Shown: in pieces, positions 1-7,916 of the stretch
Layout of the letters: every line of letters starts with the position of its first letter
Position numbering within the stretch: position 1 is the stretch's first letter
DNA from: an uncultured Dehalococcoidia bacterium
GTDB lineage: Bacteria > Chloroflexota > Dehalococcoidia > Lucifugimonadales > UBA3495
Direction of reading: 5' to 3'
NCBI GenBank assembly: GCA_958296225.1
Contig: OY282456.1
Coordinates: 1,302,001-1,366,000 of the forward strand
DNA: 64,000 bases
Program-made: the position numbers and the translations under genes
Notes under the pieces: generated by a model
What the model was told of the DNA's origin: nothing
What the model saw: only the letters and a program-made list of their open reading frames with translations
Database searches by the model: none

Positions 1-435
1 CTGCGGCTGCGGCTGGGCTACCCGTCCGCAGATGACGAGGAAGCCATGCTGGAGCGGTTTGAACTCGCCGACCCCCTCGGCTCCCTCAAGCCGGTGGCGT
101 CGGCGGATGACGTGCTCCGTATCCAGGACCTGGTTCGGCAGATTTACATTGACCCGGTACTGCGGTCGTACTTAGTCCGGGTGATTCGCGCCACTCGCAG
201 CCATCCCGACGTTGAGTTGGGCGCCAGCCCTCGCGCCACCCTGGGGCTGTATCGCTGCGCCCAGGCCCTGGCCGGCATCCGGGGCCAGGAATACGTAACC
301 CCGGACGACATCAAAACCCTGGCTGCGCCCGCCCTGGCCCACCGCATCATCCTGAAAAGCATGGCCCGCCTGCGGGAACGCAGCCAGGAATCCGTGGTCG
401 CCGAGGTGCTGGCCGAACAATCGGTGCCCATATAG
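1..435 (+). CDS. MoxR-family AAA+ ATPase, C-terminal part (5' end outside the window)
   Basis: The frame is open from base 1, so the gene begins upstream of the window; 144 residues are visible. MoxR ATPases are AAA+ chaperone-like proteins thought to help assemble or activate protein complexes, often beside DUF58 and VWA-domain genes. What remains is the lid domain: the typical RLxLGYPxxxxE start, the stretch IYIDPVLRSYLVRVIRATR, and the sensor-2-like SPRATLGLYRCAQALA, followed by the helix YVTPDDIKTLAAPALAHRI. Walker A and B motifs lie outside the window. The family call rests on this C-terminal pattern. No recognisable operon partner follows. Confidence 0.85.
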   Translation: MRLRLGYPSADDEEAMLERFELADPLGSLKPVASADDVLRIQDLVRQIYIDPVLRSYLVRVIRATRSHPDVELGASPRATLGLYRCAQALAGIRGQEYVTPDDIKTLAAPALAHRIILKSMARLRERSQESVVAEVLAEQSVPI

Positions 436-980
436 CCTCAATCCGGGGCCGCCGATGACTTTGACGAGTTGGCGGCGACCGGCCGGGAAAACTCGGCCCA
501 TACCGGGTTAATTCTGGACGGCTGCCGGAGCGCGTTGCGGAAGCCGTCCGGTGCATCCCGGCAATTAGCGAACTGCGCCATCCGGTGTGGGAAGGACGCC
601 GCCCCAGCCAAATCGGCGCCAGGGGCAAGTCCAATCATCGCCGGATAGTGGGGGGCAAGCTCTGCGTCGTACTCAACAAACTGGGCCTGGTGGCCGATAC
701 CGGCTCTCATCGCGTCCCAGGCGACCCGTCCAACGTCTTATAATAGAGCCGACTCGCGCGCCATCCGGGCCGGCTCGCCGGGGCTTGTGGGCGCGTCCGG
801 CCCGCCCGCCGCGGACGACGTGGTTACTCGGCCTCCCCCTGGCGTTTCGGTCGGCGCAGCCGGAACTCTGCCGCAGTGCCGATAACCCGTAGGGGCGACG
901 TATGCGCCCCGCCCACACCCTTCAAAACGGGCGCCCCCATCGCCGGGCTGCCCCGGCGCGGCGCCGGCCGGGCGCGAGGG
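436..980. other. Gene-poor stretch with a possible decayed reading frame and a small hairpin
   Basis: No convincing gene. A forward frame at 465-743 is open and has protein-like composition in its second half (LPERVAEAVRCIPAISELRH, later KLCVVLNKLGLVADTG), but it has no ATG start and only follows on from another frame upstream. It may be a frameshifted remnant. Around 892-910 a GGGGCG/CGCCCC hairpin of the GTAGGGGCG type recurs elsewhere in the window (50838-50864 and near 44946). Nothing else is recognised. Confidence 0.3.
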
Positions 981-1282
981 TTAGGGCCGGCCCATGGAGT
1001 AGCGGTTCAGTATGCCCAGGTAGGCCCGCTGCCCCTCCGTAGCAATCGCCGTCCGGTCGGCCAGATATTCGGCCCATACCGACTGCGTGAGCGCCGTCGC
1101 CTTGCCGGCCGGCGCCGCCGGATTGCCGGCGTCCAGCCCGGCAAAGGCGATCATCCGGGTGGCGATGGACTTGGGGCGGCGGCCAGGGCCGCTACTTCCC
1201 GGCTGTCGGGGGCCACCTTGCCCCGGTAGAGGTGCAGCACGGCCAGGTCTTCCGGGCGGGTCCATTTGCGTGTTACTGGCAT
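981..1282 (-). pseudogene. Frameshifted remnant resembling the N-terminal module of HNH-type restriction proteins
   Basis: Two overlapping reverse frames join into one protein if a frameshift near 1180 is allowed. The first part starts MPVTRKWTRPEDLAVLHLY and reaches REVAALAA; the second continues RRPKSIATRMIAFAGLD and QSVWAEYLADR. The pattern W(T/S)xxELxxxLxLY ... LAxxLGRxPxSIxxRMxNFAxLD ... VWxEY is known from the region in front of HNH nuclease domains in putative restriction proteins. No HNH domain follows. The ATG lies 1 base past the stop of the ParA-like gene, so it was probably the third gene of the 1-3.6 kb cassette. The shift could be real decay or a sequencing error. Confidence 0.5.
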
Positions 1283-1283
1283 T

Positions 1284-2330
1284 TTAGTCTCCGGCCGGCG
1301 AGGGCAAGTTGATGCGGGCAAGAATTTTTTTAGCCAGCGTCCTGAAATCGGCGCGGGCGCCGGTAACGGCGGCGGCGTGGCTGCCAAAAGCGCCGTCGGC
1401 AGTAGTCAACTTGAATACCGGCTTGCGATTTTCCTGCGCCATTGGCACCAGACTGCGATAATGCTTCATCGTAGCCAAGGCGTTTTCCGTATCTTCGCGC
1501 GGTGTGGCGGCATAAGGGCCGGCGGTGTTGCCCAGCAGGTTGCGGGCGTATTCCGCCGGCATCCGGTTAACCCACTTGTCATTCGCCCTTACCGGACGCT
1601 CCAAACGTATGCTGTGCTGCTGTACTACATAGCCGATTGGCTGCATACCGCCTTCGGGTAAAGCGAACTCCGGCTCTGGCCAGTTATCCCGGCGACGCTG
1701 CCAGTCCTGCCGCCAACGATGCAGGGTGGGCCCCAGGTTGCGCAAACCCTGCAACGAAAAAAGGTCTGCTCCCAGAGGGACAATGACGTAATCGGCGGCA
1801 ATGAGCGCGGAGCGGTTGATGGCTCCGAGGTTGGGGCCAATGTCGGCCAAGATAATTGCCGCGTCAACTTGCGCCGCCGCGCGCTGCATTATCGTAGAGA
1901 ACGCCGTCAGGATGCGAAAAGGGCGGTACAAATTGCTGCTGCCCAGCGCGTTGGGCCATTCGGCGGCAAGGGTGTCCTCAAACCCGGCCAGCGACAAGTC
2001 CCCCGGAATCAGGCTGATACCGCCGGAGAACGCCACGGACTGATGGGAGATTTGCTGGAGCCTGGGCTCCAGCAAATCTCCCACTTGCGTCAGTGGTTTA
2101 ACACATTCAAAGATGGTGCCGGCCGGAGACTCCGGCGTCGGGTCATCGCCCCACAGCGCTTCCAGCTGCTCCTCAACCAGAAAAGCGGCGGTCAGGTTGG
2201 CCTGCGGGTCCAAGTCGCAGGCCAGCACGTTATATCCCAGATCCGACAGCATCCACGCGAGATGATAGGCCAGGGAAGTTTTGCCCACCCCACCCTTGTT
2301 GTTAAAGAATGTCAAAACCGGGACGGTCAT
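1284..2330 (-). CDS. ParA/Soj-family ATPase
   Basis: 348 residues. This is a deviant Walker-A P-loop ATPase of the ParA/MinD group, which usually moves or positions DNA or protein cargo on the nucleoid. Visible motifs are FFNNKGGVGKTSLAYHLAWML near residues 8-27, the DLDPQANLTAAF switch near residue 40, and the Walker-B-like ILADIGPNLGAINRSAL near residue 160. The C-terminal half is longer than in plain ParA, as in the ParA-like AAA proteins often found outside partition loci. No parB is nearby. Its start overlaps the stop of the AlbA-domain gene by 4 bases (ATGA), so the two are cotranslated. A perfect 18-bp inverted repeat lies inside the coding sequence at 2045-2082. Confidence 0.85.
   Translation of the reverse strand: MTVPVLTFFNNKGGVGKTSLAYHLAWMLSDLGYNVLACDLDPQANLTAAFLVEEQLEALWGDDPTPESPAGTIFECVKPLTQVGDLLEPRLQQISHQSVAFSGGISLIPGDLSLAGFEDTLAAEWPNALGSSNLYRPFRILTAFSTIMQRAAAQVDAAIILADIGPNLGAINRSALIAADYVIVPLGADLFSLQGLRNLGPTLHRWRQDWQRRRDNWPEPEFALPEGGMQPIGYVVQQHSIRLERPVRANDKWVNRMPAEYARNLLGNTAGPYAATPREDTENALATMKHYRSLVPMAQENRKPVFKLTTADGAFGSHAAAVTGARADFRTLAKKILARINLPSPAGD
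2045..2082. repeat. Perfect 18-bp inverted repeat inside the ParA-like gene
   Basis: The arms 2045-2062 (GGGAGATTTGCTGGAGCC) and 2065-2082 are exact reverse complements separated by 2 bases. On the coding strand this encodes GDLLEPRLQQIS in frame, just after the VKPLTQV region. Such a long perfect palindrome in a coding region is unusual and may be an in-frame insertion of a small palindromic element. Confidence 0.8.
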
Positions 2331-3559
2331 TGCGCGCCTGCCACCGCGGATTGCGCTTTGATTACGGCGATGACGAAGTTGCCAGGGAGTATAAACTCCG
2401 GTTCGGGATGCCCGGCGTCCCGCAACAGACGCCGCGCGATAGATATGCCGGCGCCGAAGCGTTGTACGAAGCCCAGGCTTTTCATCGCATCAGCCAAATT
2501 AGGATTGCGGTAAGCAGTCAGGCCGGGATGGCCAAAGTTTCCGGCGTTTATCTCGCCATAAGGGCCGCCGGGGCTGATAACCTCAATGCGGTCATTGAAC
2601 CAGTTCACCCGCACCGGAGAGTTAGTGACCTCGTAAGTCCGGTGCATAACTGCGTTGTACACGATTTGCTGTATGGCGGGAACCGGATAAAGCGCGTTCC
2701 GCCGTTCGACGGGAGCCGAAACAATGTCAACTGCTATTCGATTGTGCGCGCGCAACTTTGCGGTGACGCCGTGTAACAAGTTCGGGATGGAGCCGCGTAT
2801 TTCCTCATTGTCAATAACGTCATCCGCGAGTTCAGTTCCGTCAATGCGGAGAAACTGCACGTAAGCTCCCGGCAGAAAATCCTGCGGATTTTTGCCCAGC
2901 ACCAGCAATCCCAACACGGTAGGCGTCGGGTCGTCTGCGTCGGCAATCATTTTGACTGCGGCCAGTCGTTCCTCCAGGCTGCGGTCATTGGCTGCCAGTA
3001 CGTCGTCGGAGAAGGCTTGCGGCAGATACTCGTGCTCAAACTGCGCCAGGTTCAAATCGCCCCAGCCGGCCGTCGGAACCGGCTGGAGGTCAAAGGGGCG
3101 GTCACCGTAGCGGCGGCGCTCGTTGAGCATCCGCTCATCCTGAGCTGTCGCAACCCCCCGGCGCGGGCCGGTGCGGACCTGGATGCTTCCCCGGCAGCGC
3201 ACCGGCGGCGAATCCGACGGCGCAACTGCGATTATCGCCACCTCCTTGCCGCGCAGCGTCCGTTTCGTCACTGCGATTGATGGCGGCGGCAGGATATTGC
3301 CGTCGGTCTTCATATCCGCCAGCTGCCTGAGCATCTCGTCCGTAACCGCAGCGCCGACAATGGCACGGTCGCTATCCCGCACACCGACGAAAGCGACGCC
3401 CGGGAGACCATAACCCGGCAGGTCGTTAGCAAAGGAGCAAATGGCCTGGCGGATTGCGTCAGGCGCGCTGCCGGCGAGCCTTTCCTTGAATTCAACCCGG
3501 TCAGCTTCGCCGTGGTCAATCAGCTGCAACAACTGCTGGTCTGACAGGTTCGCCATCAT
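2327..3559 (-). CDS. AlbA_2-domain ATP-binding protein (RecG-like/Schlafen-AlbA type)
   Basis: About 410 residues from the ATG at 3559 (MMANLSDQQLLQLI); an upstream in-frame GTG at 3571 and a longer frame to 3613 are possible. The N-terminal part has the AlbA_2 signature (EADRVEFKERL, ICSFANDLPGYGLPGVAFVGV). The C-terminal part has the GHKL-like pattern IVYNAVMHRTYEVTNSPVRV and the RNPNLADAMKSLGFVQRFG motif typical of this family. These proteins are annotated as transcriptional regulators or ATP-dependent DNA-binding proteins, and many sit in defence or mobile regions; the exact role is unknown. It overlaps the ParA-like gene by 4 bases, so both are probably made together. The cluster may be a small accessory system. 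Confidence 0.8.
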   Translation of the reverse strand: MMANLSDQQLLQLIDHGEADRVEFKERLAGSAPDAIRQAICSFANDLPGYGLPGVAFVGVRDSDRAIVGAAVTDEMLRQLADMKTDGNILPPPSIAVTKRTLRGKEVAIIAVAPSDSPPVRCRGSIQVRTGPRRGVATAQDERMLNERRRYGDRPFDLQPVPTAGWGDLNLAQFEHEYLPQAFSDDVLAANDRSLEERLAAVKMIADADDPTPTVLGLLVLGKNPQDFLPGAYVQFLRIDGTELADDVIDNEEIRGSIPNLLHGVTAKLRAHNRIAVDIVSAPVERRNALYPVPAIQQIVYNAVMHRTYEVTNSPVRVNWFNDRIEVISPGGPYGEINAGNFGHPGLTAYRNPNLADAMKSLGFVQRFGAGISIARRLLRDAGHPEPEFILPGNFVIAVIKAQSAVAGAQ

Positions 3560-3609
3560 AGCGTTCACGATGCGGCCGGCCCCATGACGCCGGGGCCGGC
3601 CGCCAGGAT

Positions 3610-5160
3610 TCACCGTCCTTCCTTGATGAACTCCGCGACCTTTTCGCCGATGGTCATGGACGATACGTTGGTGTTGGCGCGGATGCAGTCGGGCATTACG
3701 CTGGCGTCGGCGACGCGCAGGTTTTGGATGCCTTTCACCTTGCCGAACTGGTCCACCACGGCCATGGGGTCGCTGTCCGGCCCCATCTTGCAGGTGCCGG
3801 AGATGTGCTGCGAAGTGGTGACTTCGCGGGCAATCCAGGCATCCAGCGCATCGTCGGTGTCCACCGCATCGGCAGGTGGCTCGGTGCGCTCTTCAATGAT
3901 GGCCTGGAACTCCGGATGTTCGGCCAGTTGCAGGCACAGGCGCACCGAATCCCGCAGCCGCACCCGGTCGGATTCCTCTTGCAGGTAGTTGTAATCCAGG
4001 AAGGGCTGCTGGTAGGGGTCGGTGGACTGCAGCCGCATCTGCCCGGCGCCGGCGGCCAGCTGGATGCCGGTGGTCATCCGCACGCCCAGCGGCACCATGC
4101 GGTCGCCACCCCGGTTGATGCGCTCGGTGGCGAAGGACTGCATACTGATTTTCATGTCGTTGCGCAGGGGCGAGCCGTCGGCGGTGTAGCGCAGGCACAG
4201 CTGCGAGCGGGGCGCCAGGCCGTCCAGCTCAAAGTCGGGCTTGGTGCGCCAGGTGCACCAGACGGTGGGATGGTCGCGGAGGTTCTGGCCCACACCGGGG
4301 GAATCGTGAACCACCGGAATGCCTATCTCGCGCAGATGCGCGGCCGGGCCGACGCCGGACAGCATCAAGATGTGCGGCGAACCAATCGCTCCGCTGCTCA
4401 ATACAATCTCATCGGCCTCGGCCACGAAAGTCTCGCCGCCGGATTCCAGCTGCACGCCGACGGCCCGGTTGCCATCGAACAGAATCCGGTGGACGTGGCA
4501 GTTGGCTTTGATGGTCAGGTTGAGCCGGTGGCGGGATTCGGACAGGTAGCCCAGGTTGGTGCTCATCCGGATGCCGTTGGGGTTGTTGAAGGGCGTGGGG
4601 CCGACGCCGTAAGAATCGGGATGGTTGTGGTCCCAGGTTTCGGGAAAGCCGGCGGCGACACAGGCGGCGTTGAACGCGTTTTGCGCCGGCAGCCAGGTCT
4701 CGCGGGCGAAACGGTGCATCACGATGGGGCCGTCGCCGCCGTGGAAGTCGTCGTTGCCGTAGTCGGTGTCGGTCTCAATGCGCCGGAAAATGGGCAGCAG
4801 GTTGGTGTACGTCCATTCGTCGTTGCCCGCGGCGGCCCAACCGTCGTAGTCCTCCGGCACGCCGCGCAGGAACACCTGGCCGTTGATGGCGCTGGAGCCG
4901 CCGGTGACCTTGCCGCGCGGCACCATCATCTCCGGCGAAGTGTCGGTGCCCTTGCCGACGAACTGCCAGTTGTGGTCGCTCACCATAATGTCAATTTCGG
5001 TGTTATAGCCAAACTTGACCTCTTCGGGCAGGTGCTCAAACTCAGGATAGTCCGGCCCGGCCTCAATGAGCAGCACGTGCTTGCTATGGTCTTCGGTAAG
5101 CCGGCTGGCGATAATAGAGCCGGCGGAGCCGGCCCCAATCACGATGTAGTCATACTTCAT
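3610..5160 (-). CDS. GMC-family FAD oxidoreductase (choline dehydrogenase-like)
   Basis: 516 residues, a normal length for glucose-methanol-choline oxidoreductases, which oxidise alcohols using FAD. The start MKYDYIVIGAGSAGSIIASR contains the FAD dinucleotide fold; the second GMC signature is seen at GGSSAINGQVFLRG; the catalytic His-Asn pair region is TSQHISGTCKMG followed by ANTNVSSMTIGEKVA near the C-terminus. No signal peptide is seen, so it is probably cytoplasmic. Substrate cannot be told from sequence; choline, polyethylene glycol and aryl alcohols are all possible in this family. It ends 50 bases before the preferred start of the AlbA-domain gene and appears to be its own unit, with 186 bases of upstream space. 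Confidence 0.9.
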   Translation of the reverse strand: MKYDYIVIGAGSAGSIIASRLTEDHSKHVLLIEAGPDYPEFEHLPEEVKFGYNTEIDIMVSDHNWQFVGKGTDTSPEMMVPRGKVTGGSSAINGQVFLRGVPEDYDGWAAAGNDEWTYTNLLPIFRRIETDTDYGNDDFHGGDGPIVMHRFARETWLPAQNAFNAACVAAGFPETWDHNHPDSYGVGPTPFNNPNGIRMSTNLGYLSESRHRLNLTIKANCHVHRILFDGNRAVGVQLESGGETFVAEADEIVLSSGAIGSPHILMLSGVGPAAHLREIGIPVVHDSPGVGQNLRDHPTVWCTWRTKPDFELDGLAPRSQLCLRYTADGSPLRNDMKISMQSFATERINRGGDRMVPLGVRMTTGIQLAAGAGQMRLQSTDPYQQPFLDYNYLQEESDRVRLRDSVRLCLQLAEHPEFQAIIEERTEPPADAVDTDDALDAWIAREVTTSQHISGTCKMGPDSDPMAVVDQFGKVKGIQNLRVADASVMPDCIRANTNVSSMTIGEKVAEFIKEGR

Positions 5161-5278
5161 AACCGATGCGCTCCTTGCGTCGCTGTGGCACGGCGCAGGG
5201 CCGGCCGGCGGCAGTGGATTCAGGCGTCATAATATACGGGCCGGGATGCAGCCGCAAGCCGGCGCGGGCCGCCGCCGA

Positions 5279-5338
5279 TTTATAGCGAAGTTAGCCAAGT
5301 TAGGGGTTTCTTGTAATATGGGATAACTTTGCTATAAA
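5279..5338 (+). promoter_or_regulatory. Palindromic promoter/operator for a leaderless AAA gene
   Basis: Two 15-base arms, 5279-5293 and 5324-5338, are inverted repeats with one mismatch, around a 30-base spacer. Inside lies a plausible sigma-70 promoter: TTGTAA at 5311-5316 and TATAAA at 5333-5338, 16 bp apart. The start codon at 5347 is only 8 bases past the -10 box, so the transcript would be leaderless. The right arm overlaps the -10 box, as expected for a repressor site; autoregulation is inference. Confidence 0.55.
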
Positions 5339-5346
5339 CTGGCGCT

Positions 5347-6534
5347 ATGGACCCAATACGAAATCCATACGCTCCCGGAGCCGGCGCGCCGCCGCCGGAG
5401 CTGGCCGGCCGCGACGCGCTGCGCTCAACCGCCCGCATTGCGCTGGAGCGGGTTCGCATCGGACGCTCCGGCAAAAGCCTGATGCTGGTAGGGTTGCGCG
5501 GCGTTGGCAAAACCGTGCTGCTGGACCGCATCCGCCGGGATGCCGAGGCCGGCGGCGTTCACACGCTGCCAATCGAAGCCAGCGAAAACCGCTCCCTGCC
5601 GGCTATTCTAGCCCCGCAGCTGCGCGCCGCGCTGCTCAAACTTTCCCATCGGGAAGCCGCGCGGCAACTGGCCCAGCGCGCCCTGCGGGGACTGGCCGGG
5701 TTTGTCGGCGCGCTCAAGGTCAAATACCAGGACATAGAGGTAGGTCTGGACTTGGCTCCCGAACCGGGGTTAGCCGACAGCGGGGATTTGGAAACCGACC
5801 TGCCGGAACTTTTCGAGGCCGTGGGTTCCGCGGCCCAGGCCGGCGCAACCTGCGCGGCCTTGTTCATCGACGAAATCCAGTATGTCAAAGAGGATGAACT
5901 CGCCGTCTTGATTATGGCGCTGCACCGGATTTCCCAACGGCAGCTCCCCGTGATTATGCTGGGGGCCGGCCTGCCGCAGGTGCGCGGCAACCTGGGACGC
6001 GCGCGTACTTACGCCGAGCGCCTGTTTGATTTCCCGGAGGTCGGCCCACTGTTGCCCGATGATGCCCGGCTGGCTATCGCCAAACCCGCTGCCGACGAGG
6101 GCGTGGACATCGCCGGCGATGTCCTGGACGCCATCGTTGAGCAGACCCAGGGTTATCCCTATTTCCTGCAGGAATGGGGCAAGCGCCTGTGGGATGTTGC
6201 GGAAAGTTCTCCCATCGGGATGGACAGCGTTGCCCTGGCTTCTCAAGAGGCCGTGGCCGCCCTTGATGCCAGTTTCTTTCTGGTGCGGTTTGACCGGCTT
6301 ACGCCGGCGGAGAAACGCTACGCGCGGGCCATGGCACAGCTGGGGCCGGGGCCGCACCGTTCCGGCGATATTGCCGCCGTGCTGAACCGCACCGTCGGCT
6401 CCCTGGCGCCGACGCGCGGTCAGCTGATTAGCAAAGGGACGATTTGGAGCCCCGGCCACGGCGATACTGCCTTTACCGTACCGATGTTTGACGGGTTTAT
6501 GCGCCGCATTATGCCGGGGGACGACTGGCGGTGA
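5347..6534 (+). CDS. AAA ATPase (AAA_16/ORC-type NTP-binding protein)
   Basis: 395 residues. P-loop: LMLVGLRGVGKTVLLDRIRR near residues 40-60. The Walker B is ALFIDEIQYVKEDELAVLI near residue 180, and a sensor-like LPVIMLGAGLPQVRG follows, with a winged-helix-like end (LNRTVGSLAPTRGQLISKGTI). This arrangement is common in stand-alone prokaryotic ATPases of the archaeal ATPase/AAA_16 type, whose cellular role is mostly unknown. The start is fixed by the promoter geometry directly upstream. It is convergent with the broken mazEF pair, whose toxin frame runs into its 3' end. Confidence 0.8.
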   Translation: MDPIRNPYAPGAGAPPPELAGRDALRSTARIALERVRIGRSGKSLMLVGLRGVGKTVLLDRIRRDAEAGGVHTLPIEASENRSLPAILAPQLRAALLKLSHREAARQLAQRALRGLAGFVGALKVKYQDIEVGLDLAPEPGLADSGDLETDLPELFEAVGSAAQAGATCAALFIDEIQYVKEDELAVLIMALHRISQRQLPVIMLGAGLPQVRGNLGRARTYAERLFDFPEVGPLLPDDARLAIAKPAADEGVDIAGDVLDAIVEQTQGYPYFLQEWGKRLWDVAESSPIGMDSVALASQEAVAALDASFFLVRFDRLTPAEKRYARAMAQLGPGPHRSGDIAAVLNRTVGSLAPTRGQLISKGTIWSPGHGDTAFTVPMFDGFMRRIMPGDDWR

Positions 6535-6554
6535 GCCCGGTGATGCGTTCAAGC

Positions 6555-6809
6555 CCCTTGCCGCCGGGCGGAAGCCGGCGGTAAGGATTTCGTCGGGTGT
6601 GATTGGATTCGGTATTGCCACCTCAAAGGGATACCCTTTTACCTGGTTGGTGATGGGGCAAAACAGAGCCAAACCAACCCTGCCGTTGTAAGCGACTGGC
6701 GAAACTGCTATTGCGGGGCGACGCCCGGCTTGCTCACTGCCGGCTTGGGGGTTGAAGTCAATCCATACCGCATCGCCGCGCTCCGGAACGCCGAATCGGC
6801 CCTTACCAT
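6555..6809 (-). pseudogene. mazF: Decayed mazF (PemK/MazF-type endoribonuclease toxin)
   Basis: MazF cuts single-stranded RNA when its antitoxin is lost. The core is clear in one reverse frame: VPERGDAVWIDFNPQAGSEQ, GRRPAIAVSPVAYNG, LALFCPITNQVKGYPFEVAIP. The expected ATG at 6809, which overlaps the mazE stop by 7 bases, opens a different frame (MVRADS...), so there is a frameshift near 6795. After EVAIP (about 6611) the family's LADQVKSLDWR segment is missing and the frame runs antisense into the AAA gene. The toxin is therefore doubly broken. A single-base error could explain the 5' shift, but not the lost C-terminus. Confidence 0.7.
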
Positions 6810-7045
6810 ATTTCCCGGCCCGCCGCTGAGCCGGTGTCCACTTCGCTGTGCCGATTTTCCGGGGTCACTCCGTCCAGCAGTTCCGCCAACTGCGTGCGGG
6901 GCTGCTTCACGACGGAGATGAGCAGCTGTGTGCCGCGCGTCGCTAGTTCGACCGGGCAATCGGGTCTGAGGCCAATCCGTATGGCGATGGACTGGGGGAT
7001 TCGCACGGCTAGACCGTCACCCCATTTTGTGACACGGGTTTCCAT
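6803..7045 (-). CDS. mazE: MazE-like antitoxin (AbrB/SpoVT fold)
   Basis: 80 residues. The start METRVTKWGDGLAVRIPQSI matches the swapped-hairpin AbrB DNA-binding fold of MazE, followed by the ELATRGTQLLI strand and an acidic tail that normally wraps the toxin. It lies directly upstream of and overlaps the mazF remnant. With the toxin broken, this gene may be left over, or may act against related toxins elsewhere. It looks intact. Confidence 0.8.
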   Translation of the reverse strand: METRVTKWGDGLAVRIPQSIAIRIGLRPDCPVELATRGTQLLISVVKQPRTQLAELLDGVTPENRHSEVDTGSAAGREIW

Positions 7046-7102
7046 AGTACTTAATCTCCCCAGCTATGCTGCCACTCTGCCGGCAATGCTGTCACGGGCG
7101 GC

Positions 7103-7885
7103 CTAGTGCATCACCAGCCCTCCATCAACGTTAATCGTCTGCCCGGTTATGTTGCGCGCCCCCGGGCTGGCCAGGAAGGCAGCCATCGCCGCGATGTCCT
7201 CCGGTTCGTTGGCGCGGCCGATGGGGATGTTGGAGGCCCGCTGCGCCTGCAATTCGTCCACTGAGATGCCCATCTCGGCGGCCCGCTGCTCCATCGTGCC
7301 GGTGGACATAGCCGTGATGGTGGAGCCGGGGCAGATGGCGTTCACGTTGATGTCGTAGCGGGCCAGCTGGTGGGCGGCAATTAGTGTCATCGAGATGACC
7401 GCGCCCTTGCTGGCGGCGTAGGCGGCGTTGGAGGTGCCCCGGTAGCCTTTGCCGGCAATGGACGCGATGTTGACGATGCGCCCGCCGCTGCCCTGCTCAA
7501 TCATCCGCCGCGCCGTGCGCTGCATTACGAAAAACGCGCCGCGCGCGTTGACCCGGTGGATGCGGTCCCAGTCCGCTTCGGTGATGTCCATGATGTCCAG
7601 GTAGCGGGTTACGCCGGCGTTGTTGACCAGAATATCCACCCGGCCCAGGGCTGACACCGTCTCGGCGATAACCCGGTCGATGTCGCCGCCGTCGCCAATG
7701 TCGGCGGCGATGGCGACGCTGTTGCGGCCCGTGGCGCGCACGTCGGTAGCGGTTTCCTCCACGGCGTCGGCGAGGATGTCGGTTACGGCGACGTCCGCGC
7801 CGTCGTTGGCCAGGGCCAGGGCGGTGGCGCGGCCCATCCCGCGGCCGGAGCCGGTAACCAGGGCGACTTTTCCTTCCAGAGACAT
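7103..7885 (-). CDS. Short-chain dehydrogenase/reductase (FabG-like)
   Basis: 260 residues, classical SDR. Cofactor motif TGSGRGMGRA near residue 11, NNAGVTR near residue 89, catalytic Ser in NIASIAGKGYRG and the YAASKGA Tyr-x-x-x-Lys pair near residue 157. The C-terminal signature is ITGQTINVDGGLVMH. The sequence resembles 3-oxoacyl-ACP reductases, but classical SDRs act on many alcohols and ketones and no substrate can be assigned. ATG at 7885 follows an AGGAACC-type ribosome site. It appears to be a single gene. Confidence 0.9.
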   Translation of the reverse strand: MSLEGKVALVTGSGRGMGRATALALANDGADVAVTDILADAVEETATDVRATGRNSVAIAADIGDGGDIDRVIAETVSALGRVDILVNNAGVTRYLDIMDITEADWDRIHRVNARGAFFVMQRTARRMIEQGSGGRIVNIASIAGKGYRGTSNAAYAASKGAVISMTLIAAHQLARYDINVNAICPGSTITAMSTGTMEQRAAEMGISVDELQAQRASNIPIGRANEPEDIAAMAAFLASPGARNITGQTINVDGGLVMH

Positions 7886-7916
7886 AGCGGGTTCCTCCGT
7901 AGAATGGCGCAGCCGG

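Noticed and set aside
465..743. Protein-like forward frame after the MoxR gene
   Set aside because: No start codon and no recognised family; recorded only as a possible remnant.
3724..5232. Long forward open frame opposite the GMC oxidoreductase
   Set aside because: It lies antisense to a well-supported gene, has no family match and has the composition expected of a high-GC shadow frame. The same holds for the long frame opposite ilvD (24192-25736) and others.
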